Shown here: positions 1 through 8,815 of the stretch, one piece after another
Position numbering within the stretch: position 1 is the stretch's first letter
Layout of the letters: each line of letters starts with the position of its first letter
From: Thalassospiraceae bacterium LMO-JJ14
GTDB lineage: Bacteria > Pseudomonadota > Alphaproteobacteria > Rhodospirillales > Casp-alpha2
Length of the DNA: 64,000 nt
Direction: 5' to 3'
Assembly: GCA_021555105.2 (NCBI GenBank)
Contig: CP134604.1
Span: forward strand, 496,001-560,000
Notes under the pieces: generated by a model
Database searches by the model: none
What the model saw: the letters and a program-made list of their open reading frames with translations, nothing else
What the model was told of the DNA's origin: nothing
Position numbers and translations under genes: made by a program

Positions 1-724
1 TCGCTGTGGCGATGCCGGGGCGGTTTTCCGAATTCGTATAGAAGGCCGCTTCCTGATGCGGGTTCTCGCCGTAGCGCAGTACCTGCTTCAGCGATCCGGC
101 CATGACGGTGCGCGCAGGGAACGTTTCGCCCAGTGTCTCGGCGAACCATGCCGAGATCGCCGCATCGTAACTGCCGGTCCGGGCATAGGCCTTGGCGGCG
201 AGCCGGGTTCTGAAGTCCGCCGTGGTGGCGCCGTCATTGGCGGCCATTTCCTCGAGCAGCCGTCCGTAATCGGCCGGATCGACAACGACGCTGACGAAGG
301 CATGGTTTTTCGATGCGGCGCGGATCATCGCCGGACCGCCGATGTCGATGTTCTCGATGCAGGTATCGAAGTCCGCGCCCTTGGCGACGGTTTCCTCGAA
401 CGGATACAGATTGACGACCAGCAGGTCGATGTTTTGAATGCCGTGCGCCTGCATGGCCGCTTCGTGCTCGGCATTGCCGCGCACCGCGAGAAGGCCGCCG
501 TGAATTTTCGGCTGCAGGGTTTTGACGCGGCCGTCCATGATTTCCGGGAAGCCGGTGAAATCGCTGACTTCGACGACGTTGACCCCGGCATCGCGGAGCG
601 CCTTGGCGGAACCGCCGGTGGACAGGATTTCAACGCCGGCGGCATCCAGCGCCTGACCCAGCTCCAGCAATCCGGTTTTGTCGGAAACACTGATCAGGGC
701 GCGGGTAATCTTTGCGTCAGTCAT
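1..724 (-). CDS. purH: PurH, bifunctional AICAR formyltransferase/IMP cyclohydrolase (N-terminal part, cut by window edge)
   Basis: Enzyme of the last two steps of de novo purine synthesis in the cytosol. From an ATG ([16 protein letters not shown]) 241 codons run to the window edge without a stop, so the gene continues outside. The IMP cyclohydrolase (MGS-like) domain is clear: ISVSDKTGL near residue 10, STGGSAKAL near 36, [14 protein letters not shown] near 64 and [13 protein letters not shown] near 125. The last visible part, [14 protein letters not shown], begins the formyltransferase half. It starts 26 bases after the stop of the WbpM-like gene on the same strand and is the only housekeeping gene here, so it marks the end of the polysaccharide locus. 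Whether it is read from the long upstream unit or its own promoter cannot be seen. Confidence 0.95.
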   Translation of the reverse strand, partial: MTDAKITRALISVSDKTGLLELGQALDAAGVEILSTGGSAKALRDAGVNVVEVSDFTGFPEIMDGRVKTLQPKIHGGLLAVRGNAEHEAAMQAHGIQNIDLLVVNLYPFEETVAKGADFDTCIENIDIGGPAMIRAASKNHAFVSVVVDPADYGRLLEEMAANDGATTADFRTRLAAKAYARTGSYDAAISAWFAETLGETFPARTVMAGSLKQVLRYGENPHQEAAFYTNSENRPGIATA

Positions 725-750
725 CGGTTTTCAAATTCCTCTTTGGTCAT

Positions 751-2685
751 TCATGTAGATTGTGCGCGTTTGGCTTTCGGGGCATCCCGGGGGCCGTCCG
801 CGGGTTCGATGAATTCCGGAACGATGCCGTGCAATAGCGTGCGGACCTCGTCGTTGCGTCCCGCCCCGGCGGCATCGAGCAGCGGCGCCATCCGGCGTTT
901 CAGCTCGTCGATGGAAACAACACGGGGCGCGGCCAGCAAAAGTCCGGCGTAATTCGTCTCGACGGTGGTTTCATCGTCGTGGAAAACTTCTTCGTAAAGT
1001 TTCTCGCCGGGGCGGATGCCGGTGAATTCGATCTTCACATCGGTGTCGGGGACCTTGCCGGAAAGGCGAATCATCTGCCGCGCCAGATCGACGATCTTCA
1101 CCGGCTCGCCCATATCGAGAACGAAAATGCGCCCGTCCGCGACCTCGCCCCGGCTGCCCAGTGCCGATGCCTCGAGCACAAGCTCGACCGCTTCGTGGAC
1201 GGTCATGAAGTAACGCGTCATCTCCGGATGCGTGACCGTCAGCGGCCCGCCTTTTTCAAGTTGGCGCTGAAACAGCGGCACGACGGAACCGGTCGAGCCC
1301 AGAACATTGCCGAAACGCACGGTCACGAACCGGCATGACCGGCTCAATTCGGAAAGATCGAGGGCCTGACAGTACATTTCAGCGGCCCGTTTGGTGGCGC
1401 CCATGATACTTGTCGGGTTGATCGCCTTGTCGGTGGAAATCTGCACCATGGTGCCGACGTTGGCGGCAAGGCAGGCCTCGGCGACGTTGATCGTGCCCTG
1501 GACGTTGGTGCGGATGCCTTCTGCGGGGTTGCTCTCGACCAGCGGTACATGCTTTAGCGCGGCGGCATGAAAGACGATTTCGGCGCCGAGCGTCTGGAGC
1601 GCCTCCGTCATACGTGCCCCGTCACGGACATCGGCGATGATCGCCTGACGCGGCAGCGCCGGCTGGGTCTCGGCAATTTCACGGTCGATCTTGTAAAGCG
1701 CGTACTCGTTGTTTTCGATCAGGCCCAGCGTGGCCGGCTCGAACGCGGCGATCTGGCGTGCCAGCTCGGATCCGATGCTACCGCCTGCCCCGGTGATGAC
1801 GACACGCCGGTCCTTGATCAGTCCCTGCATGACGTCACGTTCAAGCGGCGTTTGCGGGCGGCCCAGAAGATCCTCGATCGCGACCGGCTTGACCTCGGTG
1901 CGGTCGGCATCGGCGGCGCGGAAGTCGGTGGCGCGCGGCACACGGGCCAGCGTCAGACCGAGATTGGCGGCACGTTCCAGAAGATCGCGGACCGGCGCGC
2001 CGGTAATTTCATCCTTGGTCAGGATCAGGCGCTGCGGCGCCGCGTCCCGGGCCTTTAATTCAGCGAAGATTTTTTCAAGTTCATCGACGGTGCCGAGTAC
2101 GGTGACGCCGCGGATCGTGCGCCCAACCCGTTCCGGGTGTTCGGAAAGAATGCCGACAACACCGTAGGGCGTATCCGTGCTTTGGCGAAGTCCGCGCAGG
2201 AACTGGTCGGCCCCGTCGGAGGCGCCGATCAGCAGCACCGGCACTTTCGACGCCAAGCCCAGGTGCGGCAATTCGATGCGGCGGTCTTTCCACGAGCGAT
2301 ATATGAAGCGGGGGCCGCCCAGCATGGCCATCAGCGCCAGCCAGTTGATGAACGGAACGGAACGCGGCACATCGTCCATGCGCGACCACATGAACATGAC
2401 GACCAGGAACGCCAGCATGGCGATTGTCGCGGCGCGGGTGATCGCCATCAGGTCGTCCATGGACGCGTACCGCCAGACGCCGCGGTAAAGACCGGAAATC
2501 CAGAACACGACGGCGCCGATCAGCGTCATCGCGAAAGCGCCCTCGATGAGCAGTGTCGTGCTCAGGCTGTATTCCGTGGCGCCGACGCGCAGATACATGG
2601 CGACGACAAACGACAGGCCGGCCATGACGATGTCGTGTCCGAAAGCAATCAGGCCGCGGCCGGAAATTCGATGCAACAGCTTCAC
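751..2685 (-). CDS. WbpM/CapD-type membrane UDP-sugar 4,6-dehydratase
   Basis: Long-form nucleotide-sugar 4,6-dehydratase, expected to turn UDP-GlcNAc into UDP-4-keto-6-deoxy-GlcNAc, the precursor of QuiNAc/FucNAc. Four hydrophobic segments fill roughly residues 10-130, followed by a CoA-binding-like domain and a C-terminal SDR domain with GAGGSIG at 299-305 and STDKA near 417. The usual catalytic Tyr of the YxxxK pair is Met (M428, K432), the signature of the WbpM/PglF/FlaA1 group. I chose the GTG two bases after the upstream stop; an ATG 36 bases earlier (2721) would overlap the previous gene by 34 bases. It follows a WbpV-like reductase and lies in a unit with a WbpL-like transferase, the same trio that ends Pseudomonas O-antigen loci. 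Confidence 0.92.
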   Translation of the reverse strand: MKLLHRISGRGLIAFGHDIVMAGLSFVVAMYLRVGATEYSLSTTLLIEGAFAMTLIGAVVFWISGLYRGVWRYASMDDLMAITRAATIAMLAFLVVMFMWSRMDDVPRSVPFINWLALMAMLGGPRFIYRSWKDRRIELPHLGLASKVPVLLIGASDGADQFLRGLRQSTDTPYGVVGILSEHPERVGRTIRGVTVLGTVDELEKIFAELKARDAAPQRLILTKDEITGAPVRDLLERAANLGLTLARVPRATDFRAADADRTEVKPVAIEDLLGRPQTPLERDVMQGLIKDRRVVITGAGGSIGSELARQIAAFEPATLGLIENNEYALYKIDREIAETQPALPRQAIIADVRDGARMTEALQTLGAEIVFHAAALKHVPLVESNPAEGIRTNVQGTINVAEACLAANVGTMVQISTDKAINPTSIMGATKRAAEMYCQALDLSELSRSCRFVTVRFGNVLGSTGSVVPLFQRQLEKGGPLTVTHPEMTRYFMTVHEAVELVLEASALGSRGEVADGRIFVLDMGEPVKIVDLARQMIRLSGKVPDTDVKIEFTGIRPGEKLYEEVFHDDETTVETNYAGLLLAAPRVVSIDELKRRMAPLLDAAGAGRNDEVRTLLHGIVPEFIEPADGPRDAPKAKRAQST

Positions 2686-2687
2686 GT

Positions 2688-3659
2688 TCAAACAGGTCCT
2701 GCCCGGTTTGTCTCGCGCCATGCTTGCGCAACGGCGCCAAGCCCCTCAGACATCTTATAAGGGGCTTGCCAGCGCGCGTCACGGTGGAAGGGGGCCGTAT
2801 CGACGAGAAAGTTCCCGGTCAATCGGGATATGGCGGCGCTGCGCCCGGTCAGCGCCCCGATCAGGCGCAAAACCCAGCGGGGCACATGGAACAGCCGGGC
2901 CGGACGGCCGAAGGCTGCGGCCACGGCCTGAAACAGCTCGGGGGTCGAAACAGGGACGCCGTCGGATATGAAATAAGGCGTATCGTGAAGTTCCGGCGCG
3001 GTACAGGCTGTGGCAATGGCATCGGCCAGGTTGCCCGCATAGGTCATATCGCGGCGGTTCTCGATCCCTGCAAGAGGTAACGGGAACCCCTTGAGAACAG
3101 CAGAAATAACCGCCCTGAAATTGCCCGCCGGCGGCCAGCCGTAAACGAAGGCCGGGCGCAGGATGACCAGTTCGCAGGCCCGATCGGCGGCCATTTCGCG
3201 AAGCCGTATTTCCGCCGCCAGTTTTGAGCGGCCATAAGCATCTTCGGGGACGGGGGCATCATCCGATATGAGCGGGCGGACGCCGGACCGCTCACCGGCG
3301 GCTTTGACGGAACTTATCAACACAAAGCGTTTGATACCGGCGGCCACGGCAGCGTCGAACAGGCGGGCACTGCCGTCAACATTGACGTTGTGAAATGTAT
3401 CGTCATCAAGTGACGCATTCATGACATGGACCCGGGCTGCCAGATGGACGACGGCATCCAGGCCGCTCATGGCGGCTTTCAGCGCCTCAATATCCGTGTT
3501 GCGGTCTATACTTGGGATTGCCGACACACTGTCCGCATCTGCCAGCGGCAGGTTTTCCGGCGTTCTGACAAGTGCACGAACGTCATGTCCGGCGGCTTTC
3601 AACGCCGCCAGCAGATACCCGCCGACAAATCCGTTGGCGCCGGTAACGCCGATCTTCAA
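2688..3659 (-). CDS. WbpV-like NAD-dependent sugar epimerase/4-reductase (extended SDR)
   Basis: Extended SDR of 323 aa, likely reducing the 4-keto group of UDP-4-keto-6-deoxy-HexNAc made by the neighbouring WbpM-like dehydratase to give UDP-QuiNAc or UDP-FucNAc. GANGFVG at residues 7-13 is the nucleotide-binding turn; SS at 116-117 and Y142/K146 (YGRSK) form the catalytic set. Its start overlaps the stop of the GT4 gene in an ATGA junction. Assignment as the 4-reductase rests on family resemblance and on the wbpV-wbpL-wbpM-like context; a 4-epimerase role is the alternative. The stereochemistry of the product cannot be read from sequence. Confidence 0.82.
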   Translation of the reverse strand: MKIGVTGANGFVGGYLLAALKAAGHDVRALVRTPENLPLADADSVSAIPSIDRNTDIEALKAAMSGLDAVVHLAARVHVMNASLDDDTFHNVNVDGSARLFDAAVAAGIKRFVLISSVKAAGERSGVRPLISDDAPVPEDAYGRSKLAAEIRLREMAADRACELVILRPAFVYGWPPAGNFRAVISAVLKGFPLPLAGIENRRDMTYAGNLADAIATACTAPELHDTPYFISDGVPVSTPELFQAVAAAFGRPARLFHVPRWVLRLIGALTGRSAAISRLTGNFLVDTAPFHRDARWQAPYKMSEGLGAVAQAWRETNRAGPV

Positions 3660-4927
3660 GAAGCCTCTCCGCGACCGGGGTTGATGCGGGCGGCTTCCAT
3701 CCCCCGGCCGGCAATCACCGCATCCAGCACATCGATCATATGGCGCGACTGGGTCTCGCGGCTGTAACGGGGTGCGGCGGTGAGGCTGCGCTTGCCCATG
3801 TCGCGGCGCTGATCCGGCTCGTCCGCGAGAACGGCACAGGCGGAAGCCAGCGCATGCGGATTTTGCGCGGCAACGATCAGACCGGCACCGGCATTGGCGA
3901 CGATTCCGGAACCCTCACCCGGCGGGCCGGCAAATATGATCGGCAGGCCCATGCCCATGGCTTCGAAGATTTTCGACGGAATGACTCCGGCGAAAACGTC
4001 GGCATTCTTCAGGTGCACCAGCGCCGCGTCGCAAAGCGACCAGACATCGGGCATACTTGCCTTGGGTTGCGGATCGAGGAAGCGGACATTTGTCAGGCGT
4101 TCCGCTTTCGCCCGCGCCATCAGGCCGTCGCGCTCGGCGCCGGCGCCGACCAGCAGGAATACGATATCCGGGCGCTCGCGCATGATCGCCGCGGTATCGA
4201 GAACATTGTCGAGCGCATGCGCCATGCCGTGAGTGCCGATGTAACCGATCACGCATTCGCCGTCTTTCAGGCCCGCCCTGGCGGCAAGCACCGTGTCGCG
4301 CGGGCGCGGCGCATAGCGCCACAGATCGACTCCGTTGATGACCACGGCGATTTTACCGGCATCGATACCGCGGTCGATCAGGTTGTTGCGGAATGACGAT
4401 GTCAGCGCGACCACGGCGTCCGCATCACGGTACATCTTCAGTTCAAGTTTCTCGAGGAGCCGCAAGGCCAGATTGGCTTTCATGGCACCGACAGCGGCAA
4501 TGGACGCCGGCCATAAATCGCCCAGTTCGAAGACATAGCGAAGCCCACGCCGCTTCGCGAACCACCATGCGGCAACGGCGGCGAAAAATTGCGGCGAGGT
4601 CGAGATCACGACATCGGGGGCCGGCTCCAACCGTGCCGCCCGGTAGCCGCTGATCATGAAACTCAGAAAATCCAGGATCCGGAGAAAAACGCCACGGTTG
4701 GGTGAGATGTAGGTCGGCACGCGCACCACGCGCAGCCCGTCCATGTCCTCGGTGCTATAGCTGTTCTCATAGCCGTCGAAAAGCCGGCCGTGTGGAAAAT
4801 TGGGCTGGCAGGTGATGACGGTCACTTGATGGCCCCACTTCGCCCAATACACGGCACGCTCATATACACGCGTCGCCGCGGCATTGGTTTCAGGGGGAAA
4901 GTTCTCTGTGAAAAAAAGGATGTTCAA
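3656..4927 (-). CDS. WbuB-like glycosyltransferase family 4
   Basis: GT-B glycosyltransferase of 423 aa with no signal peptide, acting at the cytoplasmic membrane face on the lipid-linked oligosaccharide. The N-terminus MNILFFTENFPPETNAAA is the typical GT4 acceptor-domain start of WbuB-type (N-acetylfucosamine transferase-like) enzymes; IGYIGTHGMAHALDN near residue 230 begins the donor domain and IPSKIFEAMGMGLPI near 325 holds the E-x7-E-type nucleotide-sugar motif. It sits between the Wzy-like gene and the WbpV-like reductase, so transfer of an amino-deoxy sugar as the second or third residue is a reasonable inference. Donor and acceptor are not proven. Confidence 0.85.
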   Translation of the reverse strand: MNILFFTENFPPETNAAATRVYERAVYWAKWGHQVTVITCQPNFPHGRLFDGYENSYSTEDMDGLRVVRVPTYISPNRGVFLRILDFLSFMISGYRAARLEPAPDVVISTSPQFFAAVAAWWFAKRRGLRYVFELGDLWPASIAAVGAMKANLALRLLEKLELKMYRDADAVVALTSSFRNNLIDRGIDAGKIAVVINGVDLWRYAPRPRDTVLAARAGLKDGECVIGYIGTHGMAHALDNVLDTAAIMRERPDIVFLLVGAGAERDGLMARAKAERLTNVRFLDPQPKASMPDVWSLCDAALVHLKNADVFAGVIPSKIFEAMGMGLPIIFAGPPGEGSGIVANAGAGLIVAAQNPHALASACAVLADEPDQRRDMGKRSLTAAPRYSRETQSRHMIDVLDAVIAGRGMEAARINPGRGEAS

Positions 4928-4946
4928 ATGACATGCCCTTTGAAAC

Positions 4947-6251
4947 TCATGACGAAGACATTCCTGCAGATTCTTGCAGGCTTGCGTGCCGGGCGAACAT
5001 CGCCGTCAAGACGACACCCACGATTACGGTGACCATCCACCAGCTTGAAGCGATGGAAAAACTGAAGCTGAAGAGGGTGGCGATCAAGGAGCCGCAGGCA
5101 AAAATCCATATGCGGTCCAGGGGACGGTGGATATGCCGTTCAGCTAAAATCAGGCCCCGTGCGATCAGCACATATATGAACATCGCACCGAAGAAACCGA
5201 AGTCCAGCCAGATCTGCAGGATGGCGTTGTGTGGATGTACCGGAATGGGCTCTCCGAGTTTTCCAAACCGGGGGTCGCTCAGAACGCCTTCGGCGTCCGT
5301 TCCAAGCCGCTTGGAAGCGTCGACCCCCCAACCGAGTAATGGTTTCTCGGCGATTTTGTCAGCGACAAAATCCCATATATACATGCGGTAAACGACTGCA
5401 TTTGCTGCCGAATTTGTTATGTTGAGTTGGGTGCTGACTTGCTCGGGCTTAAAGTTACTGAGATTCATCCAGACCGGCAGCAGAAATGCCAGTGCCAGAA
5501 CGGCCAACACCAGTTTGAGCCTGTATCTGCCAAGCAACTGATAGGTGAGGCCTGCGACCAGTGCACCAACCAGTCCGTAGCCTGCCGTCCGGCTCCCGAC
5601 CCAGTAACATGTCAGTACACCGAAGCAGACAAACAAGAGGGCAAAAAGCCGTTTTCCGGCTCCAATCAGATAAACCCCTGCGACAAGGCTGAAAAGCGCT
5701 GTAACGGTGGATGCGGATTTGAACCAGAAATAACCGTAAAGCTGAAGCCGGGAAAAATAGTCGTCATTGTATCGCTCAGGCTCGAGACTGATAAAATACA
5801 TCAGTTTCTCATAGAGTATGTACCCGCCAATCCACATCATGGTGATGCACAGCCCCAAGATCAGGGCGCCGGCAACCCATTGGATATCCACCTTGCTCAG
5901 GCAGCTCCGCATCGGGAAAAGCAAAACCGCAATGACGATCAGGCCGATGATTTTGCCGAGTGACGTGGCCTCGTCAACCAATGCGTCGTTCAGCAGGGAT
6001 GCCAGCAGGGCTGTCAGAAAATAGGCGCAAAGAGCATACAGGACATAGGAATCGAAAACCCGGATGCGCTTGAGTGCGTCTCTTTTATAGGCAACCCCCA
6101 GTAATGCGAGCGCTGCTACGATTGCCAGCGGCACAACGGCTTTGCTGGATGACAGGGAAACTATGGGCATGGCTGCGGCGAGGATGGCGAAAAGAACGCC
6201 ATAGGCGCTCGGCGCGGCTGACGGTAAATTCAGGGTCTTCGAAGTAATCAC
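4947..6251 (-). CDS. O-antigen polymerase/ligase-type (Wzy/WaaL) membrane protein
   Basis: Integral membrane protein of 434 aa with about ten hydrophobic segments spread over the whole length. A large periplasmic-type loop near residues 255-330 carries the O-antigen ligase family pattern around YRMYIWDFVADKIAEKPLLG and VHPHNAILQIWLDFGFFG. Such proteins polymerise or ligate undecaprenyl-linked O-units at the periplasmic face of the inner membrane. The neighbouring initiating transferase favours a Wzy polymerase role, but polymerase and ligase cannot be separated by sequence alone. The region is visibly more AT-rich than the flanking enzyme genes, as usual for wzy genes. Confidence 0.85.
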   Translation of the reverse strand: MITSKTLNLPSAAPSAYGVLFAILAAAMPIVSLSSSKAVVPLAIVAALALLGVAYKRDALKRIRVFDSYVLYALCAYFLTALLASLLNDALVDEATSLGKIIGLIVIAVLLFPMRSCLSKVDIQWVAGALILGLCITMMWIGGYILYEKLMYFISLEPERYNDDYFSRLQLYGYFWFKSASTVTALFSLVAGVYLIGAGKRLFALLFVCFGVLTCYWVGSRTAGYGLVGALVAGLTYQLLGRYRLKLVLAVLALAFLLPVWMNLSNFKPEQVSTQLNITNSAANAVVYRMYIWDFVADKIAEKPLLGWGVDASKRLGTDAEGVLSDPRFGKLGEPIPVHPHNAILQIWLDFGFFGAMFIYVLIARGLILAERHIHRPLDRIWIFACGSLIATLFSFSFSIASSWWMVTVIVGVVLTAMFARHASLQESAGMSSS

Positions 6252-6262
6252 GATTTATCCGT

Positions 6263-7258
6263 TCAGGGTGTCACATGGCGAAGGTATCGCCAGAACAGCA
6301 CGACAACAATGCACGCCGTAACGCCGGCCGGCCAGGGGTATGCAGTGCTGACAATGGCAAGGCCGGTCAACGCGCATCCGGTTATGCCAACGCGCAATGA
6401 AACGTCGGCGTGGGACAGGCCGTTCTGAACGGCATGTTGATAGGCATGCTCGCGATGCGCCTGCCAGATTTTTTTGCCGCGGCGCAGCCGGGATAGCAGG
6501 GTTATCGTCGCATCGATCAGATAATATCCCGGTAGAATAAGCGCCGCAGCCAGATATCCGTTCCCGGCCATGTCGAGCAGCAGCCAGCCAAGTACGAATC
6601 CCAGTGGCACACTGCCGACGTCGCCCATGAAGATCTTTGCAGGCGCCCAGTTCCAGACCAGAAACCCGGCCGCTGCGGCGGCGATGACGAGTGCCGGTCC
6701 CTGCAGACCGATGAGGTCGCGATTGAAAATGCAAACGAGCGCGATGCCGAGCGTGATGACAATGGTCTCGACACCGGTGATGCCGTCGATACCGTCCATG
6801 AAATTATAAAGATTGATGAACCATAGCCACGCCAGCGCGAGCAGTCCGGACTGCAACCACCCCGGCAATGCGCCGATCAGGGGGAGCTCGGAAACGGGGG
6901 CGATGTATAGGACAATTCCGACACATATGAATTGCGGAATGAACCGAACCAGCGGAGATAATCCTCTGACATCGTCTGCCCACGAAATCAGTGCCAAGAC
7001 GAATGCTGCTATTCCAACCATTATAATGCCGGACGGCAGAGGTGTACCGGCAATGGCCAGTATGCCGATACCTGCTGCGACGGCGGCAAGTATCGCCAGT
7101 CCGCCGCCACGTGGTTTTGCCTGTTGATGCGAGCTGCGTTGATTGGGCTCGTCCAGAATGCCTTTTCCGGCCAACAACCGGCAGAGAAAACCGGTCCCAA
7201 CCAAGGCGATCAGGAACCCCGTCGCACAGGCCGCAGCAAATGGCCAAAGCTCAGGCAC
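6263..7258 (-). CDS. WecA/WbpL-type undecaprenyl-phosphate sugar-1-phosphate transferase
   Basis: Polytopic MraY/WecA superfamily protein of about 331 aa with roughly ten membrane segments. It has the family acidic loop DEPNQRSSHQQAKPRGGG near the N-terminus, NLYNFMDGIDGITG in the middle (the N-x2-N-F-x-D-G motif) and a FMGDVGSVPLGF motif further on. It would transfer HexNAc-1-P, probably QuiNAc or FucNAc, to undecaprenyl phosphate to start each repeat unit at the inner membrane. I chose a GTG that overlaps the upstream stop by 8 bases; a TTG 15 bases earlier (7273) is possible. The WbpM-like and WbpV-like genes downstream supply the likely substrate. Confidence 0.9.
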   Translation of the reverse strand: MPELWPFAAACATGFLIALVGTGFLCRLLAGKGILDEPNQRSSHQQAKPRGGGLAILAAVAAGIGILAIAGTPLPSGIIMVGIAAFVLALISWADDVRGLSPLVRFIPQFICVGIVLYIAPVSELPLIGALPGWLQSGLLALAWLWFINLYNFMDGIDGITGVETIVITLGIALVCIFNRDLIGLQGPALVIAAAAAGFLVWNWAPAKIFMGDVGSVPLGFVLGWLLLDMAGNGYLAAALILPGYYLIDATITLLSRLRRGKKIWQAHREHAYQHAVQNGLSHADVSLRVGITGCALTGLAIVSTAYPWPAGVTACIVVVLFWRYLRHVTP

Positions 7259-7967
7259 GCTTCTGTCCGACAATCAGCAGGCTTTTGCCGAACGGCGGCG
7301 GCACGATGGCTTCGAAAGTTCGGGTCACGGGGATGAAAACCTTATCGTACAGCGACGTCAGGGCCGGGCTCAGGTTTGTCGACCCCATGATCGTGTTGAT
7401 CAGGCCCCATGCCGGAAATCCGAGGATATCCATGTACTTGCTTTGCATGGCGGTGAAGCCGGTGGCGGCCAGTTTTTGTTCGAGTTCAGGTTTCGTGTAG
7501 CGGCGATAATGACCGAAAATATCATCGAGCTTACTATGCAGACACGGCATCGCGGGTACGAAAATGCATACATGCCCGCCGGGCTTGATCAAACGGTGCA
7601 GATCCGAAAGCGCGTCCGTATCATGTTCAATATGCTCGAGCACATTGACGAGGCAGATGCAGTCCCGTGCATCGGGGCCGACGCGCTGCAGGTAGTCATG
7701 AATGGTTTCCGAAAACGTCCGGACGTTTTTGTCGTCTGCGAATTTTGCCTGCAGGGCTGTAAACTGGTGCGCTGAAGGCTCAACGGTATCGAGCGTCGAC
7801 AGAAGCGGGCGCAGGTAACCTGAATATGTGCCGATCCCGGCGCCGATTTCCGTGCCGTCCCCCTTCAGGTATGGCTTGAAGCTGTCGGTGATCCAGCGGT
7901 AGTAATTGACAAGGTTGGCCGCAGCTTCGAATTCCCGGCCTTCATAGGAAAGAGAATCTGCACTCAC
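7251..7967 (-). CDS. Class I SAM-dependent methyltransferase
   Basis: Cytosolic methyltransferase of 238 aa. Motif I is GAGIGTYSG near residue 42, followed by an acidic residue at the end of strand 2 (VEPSAHQF) and the post-I region CICLVNVLEHIEHD near 105, then LIKPGGHVCIFVPA. This is the Methyltransf_11/23 layout common in sugar and lipid-carrier methylation. Position between the initiating transferase and a GT2 suggests methylation of a glycan residue or of a chain end, but substrate and atom methylated are unknown. Confidence 0.8.
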   Translation of the reverse strand: MSADSLSYEGREFEAAANLVNYYRWITDSFKPYLKGDGTEIGAGIGTYSGYLRPLLSTLDTVEPSAHQFTALQAKFADDKNVRTFSETIHDYLQRVGPDARDCICLVNVLEHIEHDTDALSDLHRLIKPGGHVCIFVPAMPCLHSKLDDIFGHYRRYTKPELEQKLAATGFTAMQSKYMDILGFPAWGLINTIMGSTNLSPALTSLYDKVFIPVTRTFEAIVPPPFGKSLLIVGQKRA

Positions 7968-8001
7968 GCCGGGAACCCTGTTGTCAGAGAGAACGGTGCT
8001 G

Positions 8002-8709
8002 TCAACCGACGACGCGCCATTTGATCAGGCTCCAGATGCTGGTGAAAAAATGCCACCAGCGGACTTTCTTGCCTTCTTCATAGCAGCGTGCGGCATGCGA
8101 AATCGGCACCTCATAGATATTCAGCCCGGCCTTGCAGATCTTGGCGGTCACTTCCGGTTCGATCTCGAAACCTTCGGAAACCAGATCGAGTGATTTGATC
8201 GCCTCCAGCCGGAACGCTTTGATCGCCGTTTCGATGTCCGTGAAAATCCGGTTGAACAGAACGTTCGCCGTCCAGGTCAGCAGCTTGTTGGCGACGAAGT
8301 TCAGCGTGCCGTATACCTTGCAGTACTTGGCCCGGGTCAGCCGCGAGCCGTAGACGACATCGGCGTCGGTTTCGAAAAACGGCTCGAGAACGTCGTAATA
8401 GTCCTTCGGGTTGTATTCCAGATCGGCATCCTGCCACAGCACGATATCGCCCGTGGCGTGGGCGATGGCGGTCCTGAGGTTCGCGCCCTTGCCGGAATGT
8501 CTGTCGCGCAGCACGACCTTGATCTTCGGGTCATCGATCTTTTCCAGCAGTTCGCGGGTGCCGTCGGTCGACACGTTGTCGGAAATCACGATGTCCCATT
8601 CCAGGCCGCGTTTGTCCGCTTCGACGACCCGGCGGACGCATTCCAGAATGGTGTCCGCCTCGTTATAGGCGGGAATGATGATCGTCAGTGACTTCGGCGC
8701 ATCGGGCAT
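8002..8709 (-). CDS. Glycosyltransferase family 2 (DPM1/polyprenyl-phosphate type)
   Basis: GT-A fold glycosyltransferase of 235 aa. TIIIPAYNEADTILECVRR at the N-terminus and VLWQDADLEYNPKDY near residue 92 supply the nucleotide-binding and DxD (DAD) metal motifs; VVYGSRLTR and the FEIEPEVTAKI region match dolichyl-phosphate-mannose-synthase-like enzymes. There is no large C-terminal membrane domain, only the hydrophobic-aromatic tail WWHFFTSIWSLIKW. It could load a sugar on polyprenyl phosphate for the GT-C-like membrane protein at 12164-14080, or extend the chain directly. Upstream of it lies a 106-base gap with a possible weak terminator. Confidence 0.87.
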   Translation of the reverse strand: MPDAPKSLTIIIPAYNEADTILECVRRVVEADKRGLEWDIVISDNVSTDGTRELLEKIDDPKIKVVLRDRHSGKGANLRTAIAHATGDIVLWQDADLEYNPKDYYDVLEPFFETDADVVYGSRLTRAKYCKVYGTLNFVANKLLTWTANVLFNRIFTDIETAIKAFRLEAIKSLDLVSEGFEIEPEVTAKICKAGLNIYEVPISHAARCYEEGKKVRWWHFFTSIWSLIKWRVVG

Positions 8710-8728
8710 TGGGCAACTCTAACGGTTT

Positions 8729-8773
8729 GAAAAAAGGGACATCAGATCCCAAGGGCGCATGGGCACCCAAGTG
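8729..8773 (-). terminator. Possible weak intrinsic terminator between the epimerase and GT2 genes
   Basis: On the minus strand a 6-bp hairpin with one G-U pair (GGGTGC, loop CCAT, GCGCCC) is followed by a 4-bp GGGA/TCCC hairpin and then six T. Stems are short, so efficiency would be low. It lies in one of the few gaps above 100 bases and may lower expression of the last genes of the unit. Confidence 0.3.
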
Positions 8774-8815
8774 GTACCAATATATGCCGGGGATTTCGAT
8801 CAAAAAGGTAGGATC

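Noticed and set aside
1777-1785. Perfect GGCGGTAGC (ops core) on the minus strand
   Set aside because: It lies inside the WbpM-like gene and encodes the invariant Gly-Gly-Ser of the GAGGSIG motif, so coding constraint explains it.
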